A stretch of DNA of 64,000 nucleotides. Source: Achromobacter pestifer. Lineage in GTDB: Bacteria; Pseudomonadota; Gammaproteobacteria; Burkholderiales; Burkholderiaceae_B. The translations under genes and the position numbers were made by a program. Positions 50,803 to 59,514 of this stretch are shown here, one piece after another. The notes beneath the pieces were generated by a model, which was given only the letters and a program-made list of their open reading frames with translations, was not told the DNA's origin and made no database searches. The DNA is taken from NCBI RefSeq assembly GCF_902859625.1, contig NZ_CADIJX010000006.1:62001-126000 (forward strand), written 5' to 3'. Numbering within the stretch: the first letter of the stretch is position 1; the number at the start of each line of letters is the position of its first letter.

Positions 50803-52197
50803 ATGGCTATACCTTCCTCACAACGAGCTCTGCTTTGGGTCGTCGCGGCCTGCTTTTTCATGCAGACGCTGGACACTACGATCGTCAATACGGCGTTGCC
50901 GGCCATCGCGCGCAGCCTCGGTGAAGAGGCGCTTGCGTTAAAGCCAGTGGTGGTGGCTTACACGTTGACGATGGCCATGCTGACGCCGGCTTCGGGGTGG
51001 TTGGCCGACCGTTTCGGCACTCGCCGTGTGTACTTGGCGGCAATTCTGATTTTTGCCTTGGGCTCGGTGTTTTGTGGCTTGGCGCAAACGCTGACGCAGT
51101 TGACGATCGCGCGGGTGGTGCAAGGCGTGGGCGGTTCCATGTTGCTGCCGATTGGGCGGTTGGCTGTGTTGCGCACGGTACCAGGGGACCAATATATTTC
51201 TGCGTTGGCTTTTGTGTCGATCGCGGGGCAGGTGGGTCCTATTTTTGGTCCGACCTTGGGTGGATTGCTGGTGCAGGTGGCAAGCTGGCATTGGATCTTC
51301 ATGATTAATGTGCCAATCGGAATCGCGGGATTGTTTGCGGTGCGCCGGTATCTGCCCGAAGATGCGTTGACGGATGTGGTGCCGTTCGACGTTATGGGCT
51401 GCACGTTGCTGTCCTTGTGCATGGTGGCGTTTTCATTGGGGTTGGATTTGCCTGCCGGCGACGGACGCATGGCCTGGTCGGTGGGCTTGTTTGTGCTTAG
51501 CGCGTTGATGGTGCTGCTTTATGTGGTCCACGCGCGCAAAAGCCAGAACCCGCTTTTCCAATTGCGCTTGTTTAGCGAGCCCAATTTCAGCGTGGGGCTG
51601 ATCGGCAATCTGGTCTGCCGCATTGGCAGTAGCGCCGTGCCGTTCTTGTTGCCGCTGTTGCTGCAATTGCAGCTGGGCTATAGCCCGTTGCAGTCCGGGC
51701 TCATGATGCTGCCGGCGGCGATAGCCGGAACCATATCCAAGCCCTGGATCGCGCCATTAGTGCGGCGGTTTGGGTACGGCACCTTTTTGCTGGTCAACAC
51801 GGTGCTGGTCGGCGCGTCGATTGTTTCGTTTGCTGCGATTTCGCCCGGCTGGCCAATCGTGTTGCAGGTGATGCAACTTGCCTTGTTCGGCGCGACCAAT
51901 TCCATGCAATTCGCGGCCATGAACAGCGTGACGCTGAAAGGCTTGAGTAAACGGGACGCGGCTAGCGGCAATAGCTTGTTCTCGATGATCCAGATGCTGG
52001 CCATCGGGCTGGGCGTGACGATAGGCGGGGGACTGGTCGGTATGTTCTCGGGTGAGGCCAATGTCGCCCTGGGCCGAGCGTTCACGCTGAGTTTTGTCTG
52101 CGTTGGCGTGATTACGCTGTTGTCGGCCTGGGTGTTCCGTCGGTTGGATACGTCGCAATTGGGACGTCCCGCAGGCAATCGTCCTGCGGCCAGCTAG
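50803..52197 (+). CDS. DHA2-type MFS transporter (EmrB/QacA family)
   Basis: Encodes 464 aa with about 14 hydrophobic segments. MFS motif A is GWLADRFGTRRVYLAAI, and the N-terminus MQTLDTTIVNTALPAIARSL is the EmrB/QacA motif around the first helix. Such proteins export drugs or toxic compounds using the proton gradient. The ATG at 50803 begins the conserved part; an upstream in-frame start would add a Pro/Arg-rich stretch with no support. It lacks an adjacent EmrA or outer membrane partner. Confidence 0.92.
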   Translation: MAIPSSQRALLWVVAACFFMQTLDTTIVNTALPAIARSLGEEALALKPVVVAYTLTMAMLTPASGWLADRFGTRRVYLAAILIFALGSVFCGLAQTLTQLTIARVVQGVGGSMLLPIGRLAVLRTVPGDQYISALAFVSIAGQVGPIFGPTLGGLLVQVASWHWIFMINVPIGIAGLFAVRRYLPEDALTDVVPFDVMGCTLLSLCMVAFSLGLDLPAGDGRMAWSVGLFVLSALMVLLYVVHARKSQNPLFQLRLFSEPNFSVGLIGNLVCRIGSSAVPFLLPLLLQLQLGYSPLQSGLMMLPAAIAGTISKPWIAPLVRRFGYGTFLLVNTVLVGASIVSFAAISPGWPIVLQVMQLALFGATNSMQFAAMNSVTLKGLSKRDAASGNSLFSMIQMLAIGLGVTIGGGLVGMFSGEANVALGRAFTLSFVCVGVITLLSAWVFRRLDTSQLGRPAGNRPAAS

Positions 52198-52573
52198 GCA
52201 TTCTGCCAGTTGAGCCAGGGCCGGAAATGGAAGAGCGCCCCAGCTCGAGATGAGTCTGAGGCGCTCCTGCCCGGCTTCGCACGCGATGGGTGTCAGACAG
52301 CCCGGCAACTCCAATCTACTGCCGGCATAGGGCTCCGACAATAGGGAAAACCCTGGAAAATTAGCGGGTTACAAGATTTCCCGGGTTAGGCTTTTGAAGC
52401 TGATCCCCCTCCCTTCTGTAATGGTGGGCGGGGTTCTCTTTATTGATCCGAGTGCGGCTTATCGGGGCGTCAATGCCTTCGTGACCATTCTGGCCACCTC
52501 GGCATCCGCGAATTGTTCCCGCTGCCTGCCCCGCCGACACTGAATCCCACATTCATTGCATCGGAGAGCAGAC
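52198..52573. other. Intergenic region before the Tad/Flp pilus locus
   Basis: About 376 bp. An inverted repeat GAGCGCC (52230 region) and GGCGCTC (52259 region) lies just after the MFS gene and may act as its terminator. The remainder must hold the promoter of the pilus operon, but no sigma-70 or sigma-54 site could be picked with confidence. Confidence 0.4.
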
Positions 52574-52840
52574 ATGTGGGGCATTCGCAGGCGTCAGTTG
52601 GGCCAGGGCATGACGGAGTACATCGTCGTCGTGGCGTTGGTGGCCGTAGCGGCAATTGCCGTCTATCAATATTTCGGGCAGGTGGTGCGTTCGCAGACCG
52701 CCGCCATGGCGCGCGAGCTTGCGGGCGAGGATGGTGGTACGCAGACTCGCGCGGCACAGCAAGCGGCGCAAAAGGCGGCGGCCCAGACCAAGGCGCGGTC
52801 GCTTAAGTCCTTCACCGGCAATGCCGCGGATGCGAAGTGA
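52574..52840 (+). CDS. Flp-like type IVb pilin
   Basis: Encodes 88 aa. After a short basic leader (MWGIRRRQLG) comes QGMTEYIVVVALVAVAAIAV, the class IVb prepilin site with Gly at -1 and Glu at +5 followed by Tyr. Flp subunits are usually only 50-60 residues; here about 40 extra residues rich in Ala, Gln and Lys follow (QQAAQKAAAQTKARS). GGAGAG precedes the ATG at 52574. It heads the Tad operon and overlaps the next gene at GTGA. Confidence 0.85.
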   Translation: MWGIRRRQLGQGMTEYIVVVALVAVAAIAVYQYFGQVVRSQTAAMARELAGEDGGTQTRAAQQAAQKAAAQTKARSLKSFTGNAADAK

Positions 52841-54246
52841 GGTTGCATTGGCGCATGCCTGTCCCTCGTCAGCATGGTCAGGCGCTGGTGCTGGGCATGC
52901 TGATCGTGGCGGTGGCGGCGGTGTCCCTGGTCGTGCTTTACAACTTGGGCCAGACGGTTGAGGGGCGAGTCCGCCTGACGCATGCTGCGGATGCGGCCGC
53001 CTACAGCGGGGCGCTTGAGCAAGCGCGGACGCTCAATGCCATCGCCTACGTCAATCGGACGCAGATCGCGCATCAAGTCGCGATGGCGCATCTGGTCACG
53101 TTGGCCGCGTCCGCGCAGTATGGCCGCACGCTGCAATCGCAGCGCATGCGCGGCAATCCGCCAGTCAGTCTGATCGCCATGCTGTTTGGGCCCGACATGG
53201 GCCTTGCCTATCGGGCGGGTCAGGCGTTGCCGGATGCCGAAGCGCGATTGGCCAGCGCATTTGGGCAGCATGATCGCGTTGTGCATCAGGTCCTGGAAAC
53301 CGCGGCGGCATCCGCGATGGGGGAACTGCCCGCCGCGCGCGGCCGCATCATGGACAAGGTGCTTGCTGCCAATTTCACTGAAGGGGATGTGGAGCGTGAC
53401 CTCCGTGCACCGGGTTTGACGTTGCAGGTGCTGTCGGACGCATGGCCGGGATATATCGAACGCCATGGCGCCACGCGCAAATCGGGCTTGCGACCGACGG
53501 TGGAGCAGGCGGCCGATCGGTATGGGTTCTTGAAGAATAGGAACTACACACGACGCAACCCCTGGTTGGTCAGCACCCGTTGCCCGTTCTATCGGCATGA
53601 ACTGCGCCGTCGCGGATCAACGTGGCTGGGGCCGGACGGCCGCTGGGGCGCCTTGGATACGCAATCGTTTCATGCGCTGCGATCAAATCGATGGATCGGC
53701 TGCTATTACCGTGAATACGCAATGGGTTGGGGTACCGCGCAGGGGCAAAAGAGCCAGGCGCCCGAGGGCGTGGATTACGTCGATGAGCCGCCTGTCGATT
53801 TTTCCCAGGAAGACTTCTGGCGATGGGTTGAGCAATCCACATCGTGGGACATCGTCAGTGGCTTCACCAATCCCATGGCCAATTCATATGCGATGGCGTC
53901 CGTGCAGCGATGGCCAGGCAGGGGCTTGCCCGTCTATCGCGAGGTGGCAGCGTCGCGCGTTCGTGATCCCTTGCGCTTTGCCGTTGGCGTGAGCATGGCT
54001 GGGGCGGTGTTGAAGACGACGGATGCGGATAGCGCGCTGGCTTCGCCGGGCGGTTGGTTTCGCTATGCGGGGTTGGGGCGGACAGATGCCATTACGGTGA
54101 CCAGCGCGGCCGAAACCTACTTCCTACGCCCAGAAAAACGTGCGGATGGACGAACCGAATTGGCCACGTTGTTTCGTCCTTACTGGCAAGCGCGTTTGTC
54201 GGCGGTCAGGCCTGAAGAGGTCTTGCTTGCGCGGAGGTCGCCATGA
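52837..54246 (+). CDS. TadG-like pilus assembly protein
   Basis: Encodes 469 aa. The N-terminal prepilin-like segment HGQALVLGMLIVAVAAVSLV is followed by HAADAAAYSGALEQARTLNA, the TadG/TadE-like periplasmic start. The rest has no identified domain; it contains several Trp/Tyr-rich stretches (WIGCYYREYAMGWG). TadG is a possible pseudopilin or anchor of the Tad pilus. Start is a GTG overlapping the pilin stop; ATG at 52855 is an alternative. Confidence 0.8.
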   Translation: MRLHWRMPVPRQHGQALVLGMLIVAVAAVSLVVLYNLGQTVEGRVRLTHAADAAAYSGALEQARTLNAIAYVNRTQIAHQVAMAHLVTLAASAQYGRTLQSQRMRGNPPVSLIAMLFGPDMGLAYRAGQALPDAEARLASAFGQHDRVVHQVLETAAASAMGELPAARGRIMDKVLAANFTEGDVERDLRAPGLTLQVLSDAWPGYIERHGATRKSGLRPTVEQAADRYGFLKNRNYTRRNPWLVSTRCPFYRHELRRRGSTWLGPDGRWGALDTQSFHALRSNRWIGCYYREYAMGWGTAQGQKSQAPEGVDYVDEPPVDFSQEDFWRWVEQSTSWDIVSGFTNPMANSYAMASVQRWPGRGLPVYREVAASRVRDPLRFAVGVSMAGAVLKTTDADSALASPGGWFRYAGLGRTDAITVTSAAETYFLRPEKRADGRTELATLFRPYWQARLSAVRPEEVLLARRSP

Positions 54247-54878
54247 CGGCGTTCTTGAATAGGGAGGCTTGCGTGGTTCACCAGCAAGGCCAGGCAGCCT
54301 TGGAAGCGTTACTGCTGTTGCCATTGATGGCGACGATGGTCTGGGCGGTGACAGGAATTGGCGGCTTGCAGTTCTCGGCGCAGCAGATGGTGCAAGCCAG
54401 CCGCAAGGTGGCGATGTCGGCCGCCTTGGGACAACCATTGAAGCCGTCGTCGTCTCCTGCATCTTCGGGGCTGACGTCGCAAACCGTCGGGCTGCCGGGT
54501 ATCGCATCGCCCCGCATGAGGGCTTTGCAGGCGGAGTGGTTTGGCGTGGACCTGCAAATGTTGTCGGTGCAAGCGCGGACCTTGCCTTCCACACCCGACA
54601 CGGTACTGGCGCCGTCGATCATGCGGCAGACCCGCGTGGCTATCGGAGCCGGGCATGCGCATGGGGATGCGGATGCGCGTCACAGGATAGGCAATGCGCC
54701 CAGTGCTTGGCGGCAGCTTGAACTTGTCTCGTTGGCGCAGGCTCGCCGGGTGGGCGCGCTTGCGCAGCGCATGGACGGTGCTTGGGGACGCCCTGCGGCG
54801 TCGATGGACTGGCTTTCCGCTTGGGAGGATGTCGTGCCTACGGATCGTTTAGGGACTCGTGGAGGGTTGGTTCGATGA
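54243..54878 (+). CDS. TadE-like pseudopilin
   Basis: Encodes 211 aa. The N-terminus has QQGQAALEALLLLPLMATMV, a TadE-type prepilin segment with Glu at about +5 and a hydrophobic helix. Pseudopilins TadE and TadF are needed for Flp pilus assembly. The start overlaps the tadG-like stop (ATGA) and the end overlaps the next gene (ATGA). Confidence 0.82.
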   Translation: MTAFLNREACVVHQQGQAALEALLLLPLMATMVWAVTGIGGLQFSAQQMVQASRKVAMSAALGQPLKPSSSPASSGLTSQTVGLPGIASPRMRALQAEWFGVDLQMLSVQARTLPSTPDTVLAPSIMRQTRVAIGAGHAHGDADARHRIGNAPSAWRQLELVSLAQARRVGALAQRMDGAWGRPAASMDWLSAWEDVVPTDRLGTRGGLVR

Positions 54879-55603
54879 ATGCATGCACGCTTTTCCATTT
54901 CCGGCGGACACGGGGCGCCATGGCTGATGCTTGCCGCCTGCTGTGGGCTGGCGGATTGATCGTCAGTGCCGTCGGCGTACCGGCCGCAACCGCCTCGGGT
55001 CATGCGGCAGCAACGCCACCCGGCGTGGCGTCTTTGAGCCAATTGCGTTTTCCAGAAGGTTCCAGCCACATGTTGCTGGCCGATCGCTTGTGGCTCTACG
55101 GCCAACCGGCGCGGGTGTTGGTATTTGACGTGCCGGCGAAGGCGTCGGACCTGATTCGCACGCTGTCTGGTCAGCAGCCCAGGTTGGCTGATTTGAATGT
55201 GCTGCCCGGACAACTGGTGCTTTCTGGCCAGGTCGGCGATGAACAATGGGTGGCCCAGATGGAAGACACCGGCACGGGGCGTACGGTGGGCAGTATCTCT
55301 ACGCTGCGCTGGCAGAGCCCGATGGCTCAGTCGGCACCCGCGTGGTTGCCGGACGGCGCTCGGTTGCGGTTGGACTTCGCCGCCATGGACGAAGGCGTCA
55401 CGGTGTCCGAGCGCATCTGGCAGCACGCGCTACCGCCGGCGCGGATGATGGCTTTGCTTGATGTGGGCCTACAGCGAGAAGGGTGGCGTCAGTCTGGAGG
55501 ACGCGACGCGCAATCATGGGTGCGGGGGCGCCAGCGTCTGCAAGTTTCGGTGGTGTCGCTTGATGGCGGTAGTGGTCTTCGGGTGAGAGGGTGGACATCA
55601 TGA
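54875..55603 (+). CDS. Exported protein of unknown function in the Tad locus
   Basis: Encodes 242 aa. GGAGGG lies upstream of the ATG at 54875. A hydrophobic N-terminal segment (CRLLWAGGLIVSAVGVPAAT) is a probable signal sequence. The rest has no recognised motif; segments such as RLWLYGQPARVLVFDVPAKA and GLQREGWRQSGGRDAQSW resemble short periplasmic secretion-system proteins. It overlaps both neighbours by ATGA, so it is an integral part of the pilus operon. Confidence 0.65.
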   Translation: MNACTLFHFRRTRGAMADACRLLWAGGLIVSAVGVPAATASGHAAATPPGVASLSQLRFPEGSSHMLLADRLWLYGQPARVLVFDVPAKASDLIRTLSGQQPRLADLNVLPGQLVLSGQVGDEQWVAQMEDTGTGRTVGSISTLRWQSPMAQSAPAWLPDGARLRLDFAAMDEGVTVSERIWQHALPPARMMALLDVGLQREGWRQSGGRDAQSWVRGRQRLQVSVVSLDGGSGLRVRGWTS

Positions 55604-56451
55604 AGGCCTTGATGATTCATGTCATGCAACGGCTGCGCCGCGTGGGCGTGTATGGGCTGGCGCTGAGCGCAGGTCTGGTGTCCGCATGGGCGGTGCGCGA
55701 ACACGTTCAGCAACGGGTTCAGGCGCTAGAGGCGCAAGCCAGAACGCCTGTCGTCGAGCGCGTGGTTGCCGCCTACGATTTGCCCATCGGTACGCTGTTG
55801 GAAGAGGTGCATCTGGCGGTGCGGGAAATCCCCGCGCAGTGGGCGTCCAGCGCCAGTCTGGACCCGTTGGATCTGAACAGTCTGCTTGGCGCGACGCTGG
55901 TGGCGGATGTGGCGCATGGGGAGCCCTTGCTGAAGACGCATGTGACTTTTGTCACGCCGAGGCCAGCATTGGCGTCGCGGCTTCGGTCAGGTCAGCGGGC
56001 GCTTACCGTTGCCGCTGGCGATTTGGGTGGGCTGGCCGAGATGCTGCGTGCGGGTGATCTGATCGACATCTATGTGACCTTCTCGCACCGTCAACGCGAG
56101 CTCACTGTTCCATTGCTACAGGGCATGAAAGTGCTGACCGTGGGGGCGGAAGCGGATCTTGACAGTGCTGGGGGGGGCACTATCACGCTGGCTGCCGATC
56201 CAGATGAAGCGATGCGCTTCGTCGCCGCCAGACAGGCGGGTTCCTTGACGGCCATGTTGAGGCATCGTGATGACGCGGGGGCGGTGACGTCGTCGACACA
56301 GACGGATCTGGCGTCGCTGATTGGGTTGGACCCCGAGCCGGCGCCCAAGCCTGGCGTGAGCATCCTGTATGGGGACCGGTTGGAAGCGCAACCTGTTGCG
56401 CTTCCGGCTGCGCGCGGCGCGGCGGCCGAATTTGAGCCGAGATGGCCATGA
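55600..56451 (+). CDS. cpaB: Flp pilus assembly protein CpaB/RcpC
   Basis: Encodes 283 aa. One N-terminal membrane helix (RVGVYGLALSAGLVSAWAVR) leads to a SAF domain (VVAAYDLPIGTLLEEVHLAV) and the RcpC/CpaB domain (GQRALTVAAGDLGGLAEMLR, then GDLIDIYVTF). It is a periplasmic component linked to the secretin. GAGAGG precedes the ATG at 55600, which overlaps the previous stop. Confidence 0.92.
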   Translation: MKALMIHVMQRLRRVGVYGLALSAGLVSAWAVREHVQQRVQALEAQARTPVVERVVAAYDLPIGTLLEEVHLAVREIPAQWASSASLDPLDLNSLLGATLVADVAHGEPLLKTHVTFVTPRPALASRLRSGQRALTVAAGDLGGLAEMLRAGDLIDIYVTFSHRQRELTVPLLQGMKVLTVGAEADLDSAGGGTITLAADPDEAMRFVAARQAGSLTAMLRHRDDAGAVTSSTQTDLASLIGLDPEPAPKPGVSILYGDRLEAQPVALPAARGAAAEFEPRWP

Positions 56452-57809
56452 AACGTATTGCTTGTTTTCTTGGCGCGATAGGACTGTGCTTGCTTGCGTC
56501 CACAGCTTGGGCCGCGATTGAAGCGCTGGAGCTTCAGGTAGGCGAAACCCGTGTCTTGCCGCATCCCGGCGTGAAAAGAGTGGCCATCGGCAATGGGCAA
56601 GTGCTGAGCGCGATTGCGGCAGAGGACCGAGATGTCGTGATCTTTGCGCGCGCCGAAGGCGTGTCTTCGGTGCATGTCTGGACCGCGGCGGGACGGACCA
56701 AGGCCTATGAGTTGCGGGTGGTCGCCGCTGGCGCTCCGCGCCTGCGAGCCGAGGTCGAGGCCTTGCTGGCCCGAATTCCCGGCGCGCGCAGCACCAGCGT
56801 GGGGGGGCGAATTCTGATCGAGGGCGACGACTTGTCGGACGATGATCGGGCCCGCATCGCCGCCTTGGCCGAGCGCTATCCCGCCGTCTTGGATTTCACG
56901 GGTCAGGTGGGATGGGACCGCATGGTGCTGCTTGACGTGCAGGTGGTTGAAATTCCTACGTCCCGATTGCGCGAATTCGGCGTGCGCTGGGATGGAACGA
57001 CGCAAGGGGGCATGAATGCGGGCTTGGCATGGGATGCGGGGGCGCTTGGGCGGATGTCCCGGCCGGGCGAGTCAGTGATCGAGACCACCGGGCCGGCCTC
57101 TACGGCAGCAGGCTACTTCGGTGTCAACGCGCTGTTGTCCGCCCGCATCGCTGCCTTGGCGCAAAGCGGCGAAGCCGTGATGCTGGCTCAACCACAACTG
57201 CTTGCTCGCAGTGGCGCCAGCGCCACCTTCTTGGCGGGCGGCGAAGTGCCCTATGTATCGACGGATTCGCGCGGCAATCCCACGACCTTGTTCAAACCCT
57301 ATGGCGTATCGCTAAGCATCACGCCACGCATCGACCGCAACGGCGTGATCCGATCGTTGATCGAGGTGGAGGCCAGTTCAGTGGACGCCTCGCTTAGCGT
57401 GGCAGGTGGTCCGGCGTTGCGCACGCGGCGCGCATCCACGGAATTCAATGTGCGATCAGGAAACACCTTGGTCATTGGCGGCTTTCTATCGCGCGAACAG
57501 GGGCAGGAGGTCAACGGCTTGCCCTGGTTGCAGAACATTCCCATTCTGGGCGCGTTGTTTTCGTCGCGCAGGTATCAGCAGCGCGAAACCGAATTGGCGA
57601 TTTTTGTCACACCCAAGATCGTGTCGCAAGACGAACCGGCGATGGCTAGCCGGATACAGCGCGGACGCGATGTGTTGGCTTCCACGTTTCCTGATCCGCC
57701 ACGTTTGGGCACTGCGGTGCCATCTTCGGGAGGCGGCTGGGATCCGTACAGAGGCGAGGGATCTCAATGGGCCGCGCAAGACGGTACGGTGCGCACGCTT
57801 GGGGAGTAG
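56448..57809 (+). CDS. cpaC: Flp pilus outer-membrane secretin CpaC/RcpA
   Basis: Encodes 453 aa. A signal peptide (MKRIACFLGAIGLCLLASTA) is followed by the pilus-formation N-terminal domain (QVGETRVLPHPGVKRVAIGN), a BON-like domain and the secretin pore domain (AGGEVPYVSTDSRGNPTTLF, then YGVSLSITPRIDRNG). It forms the outer membrane channel. ATG at 56448 overlaps the cpaB stop as ATGA; an ATG 6 bases earlier is also possible. Confidence 0.94.
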   Translation: MKRIACFLGAIGLCLLASTAWAAIEALELQVGETRVLPHPGVKRVAIGNGQVLSAIAAEDRDVVIFARAEGVSSVHVWTAAGRTKAYELRVVAAGAPRLRAEVEALLARIPGARSTSVGGRILIEGDDLSDDDRARIAALAERYPAVLDFTGQVGWDRMVLLDVQVVEIPTSRLREFGVRWDGTTQGGMNAGLAWDAGALGRMSRPGESVIETTGPASTAAGYFGVNALLSARIAALAQSGEAVMLAQPQLLARSGASATFLAGGEVPYVSTDSRGNPTTLFKPYGVSLSITPRIDRNGVIRSLIEVEASSVDASLSVAGGPALRTRRASTEFNVRSGNTLVIGGFLSREQGQEVNGLPWLQNIPILGALFSSRRYQQRETELAIFVTPKIVSQDEPAMASRIQRGRDVLASTFPDPPRLGTAVPSSGGGWDPYRGEGSQWAAQDGTVRTLGE

Positions 57810-57813
57810 GGCG

Positions 57814-59514
57814 ATGCTTGATATTGAAATGACGTTCGAGGATTCCGGTGTGCGCCGTTTGATCGCGCCTGAGCCGGTATTGATCGGACGAGGTGCTCAG
57901 TGCGGCTTGCGCATCATGAATTGGCGGGTCGGGCGGCAACATGCTCGCCTGCTGCGCGAGGATGGCGCGATTGTCCTGGAGGATCTGGGTACGTTGGCCG
58001 GCACGATCGTGAATGGTGTTCGAGTCGTGCGTCATGCACCCGTGTTGCCGGATGACGACATCCTCATTGGCCCCTGCCGCTTGAGAGTCCAAGGGGCATT
58101 GTCCGAAGACGTGGCGGCGACCGACGGCGGTACCCCTGATCTGCCCGAACCCATCGTGGCGGACGCATCGGGGGGGGCCGTTTCCCCGCATCCGCCGACG
58201 CCCAAGCAAGCGGTGGCGCCACAACGGCTGCAAGAGCGGCTGCACGAACGTCGACGCTTGCACGCCGCGTTGCTCGAAGCGCTGGATCTGCGCCGGCGAG
58301 ATGTGGCGGGCATGAGCGATGGCACGCTGCGTGCCGAGGCCGAACGCCTGTTGACTCAGATCGTCACCACGGACACGGACTTGTCCGATGATGTGGACAA
58401 GGCGGCCTTGTGTCGCGAGGTCTTGGACGAAGCGGTGGGTCTGGGACCGTTGGAGCCATTATTGGCTGCATCCGACATTACGGAAATCATGGTCAACCGC
58501 TATGACGAAATCTATGTCGAACGCGGGGGGCGGCTCTGGCGGCATCCGGCGGCATTCACCAGTGAGCAATCCGTGCGCTGGGTGATTGAACGCATCGTGA
58601 CACCGCTGGGCAGGCGCATCGACGAAAGTTCGCCGATGGTGGATGCCCGTCTGCCGGACGGGTCGCGCGTGCATGCCATCATCCCTCCCGTCGCGATGAA
58701 AGGGGCTAGCCTGACGATCCGCAAGTTTCCGGTGAAGCGGCCGAAGATGTCCGACTTGATCGCGGCGGCGTCGCTCAGTGACAGCATGGCGCGGTTTCTG
58801 GCGCTATGCGTACGAATGCGCAAGAGTCTGGTGGTGTCAGGAGGGACTGGGTCGGGCAAAACGACATTGCTGAACATTCTTTCAAACGAGATTCCAGACG
58901 GCGAGCGCGTGGTCACCATCGAGGACGCGGCGGAGCTGCGGCTGAACCATGATCATTTGGTGGCGCTGGAGGCGCGTCCCGCCAACCAAGAGGGTCGGGG
59001 GCATATCGATATCCGGGAACTGGTGCGAAATGCGCTGCGCATGCGACCGGACAGGATTGTCGTCGGCGAATGCCGAGGAGCCGAGGCGTTCGATATGTTG
59101 ACGGCGATGAACACGGGGCATGAAGGGTCATTGACCACCCTGCATGCGAATTCTCCGCGTGATGCCCTGGGGCGATTGGAGTCGATGATTCTGATGGCAG
59201 GCCTGGATTTGCCCCTCTCTGCCGTGCGAGAACACATTGCCGCCAGTGTGGATGTGGTTGTTCAGCAAGCGCGGCTGGCGGATGGGCGGCGCGTGGTGAC
59301 TTCCATCGTCGAAGTCGCGGGCATGGAAAGTGGGCGCATACAACTGCTGGAGCTGTTCCGGTACGACCGCGTGGCGGGCTTTCTGGGATGCGGCGCGTTG
59401 CCAGGCTTTGCCCGGGATTGGAATGACGAGGGGCCGCTACTGGATCCCAGATGGTTCGCGGAAACCCGCGGCAATGATCCCGACGCTGCCACGCTTGTGC
59501 AGGGTTTGACATGA
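57814..59514 (+). CDS. FHA-CpaF/TadA fusion pilus ATPase
   Basis: Encodes 566 aa. Residues about 20-95 form a forkhead-associated domain (LIGRGAQCGLRIMNWRVGRQ, then TIVNGVRV), the phosphothreonine-binding fold. A proline-rich and charged linker follows, then a CpaF/TadA motor: Walker A SGGTGSGKTT (about residue 342), ITEIMVNRYDEIYVERGG, and Walker B RIVVGECRGAEAF (about 413). The motor drives Flp pilus extension. Start ATG at 57814 has GGGGAG upstream. Most TadA proteins lack an FHA domain, so this is unusual. Confidence 0.93.
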   Translation: MLDIEMTFEDSGVRRLIAPEPVLIGRGAQCGLRIMNWRVGRQHARLLREDGAIVLEDLGTLAGTIVNGVRVVRHAPVLPDDDILIGPCRLRVQGALSEDVAATDGGTPDLPEPIVADASGGAVSPHPPTPKQAVAPQRLQERLHERRRLHAALLEALDLRRRDVAGMSDGTLRAEAERLLTQIVTTDTDLSDDVDKAALCREVLDEAVGLGPLEPLLAASDITEIMVNRYDEIYVERGGRLWRHPAAFTSEQSVRWVIERIVTPLGRRIDESSPMVDARLPDGSRVHAIIPPVAMKGASLTIRKFPVKRPKMSDLIAAASLSDSMARFLALCVRMRKSLVVSGGTGSGKTTLLNILSNEIPDGERVVTIEDAAELRLNHDHLVALEARPANQEGRGHIDIRELVRNALRMRPDRIVVGECRGAEAFDMLTAMNTGHEGSLTTLHANSPRDALGRLESMILMAGLDLPLSAVREHIAASVDVVVQQARLADGRRVVTSIVEVAGMESGRIQLLELFRYDRVAGFLGCGALPGFARDWNDEGPLLDPRWFAETRGNDPDAATLVQGLT

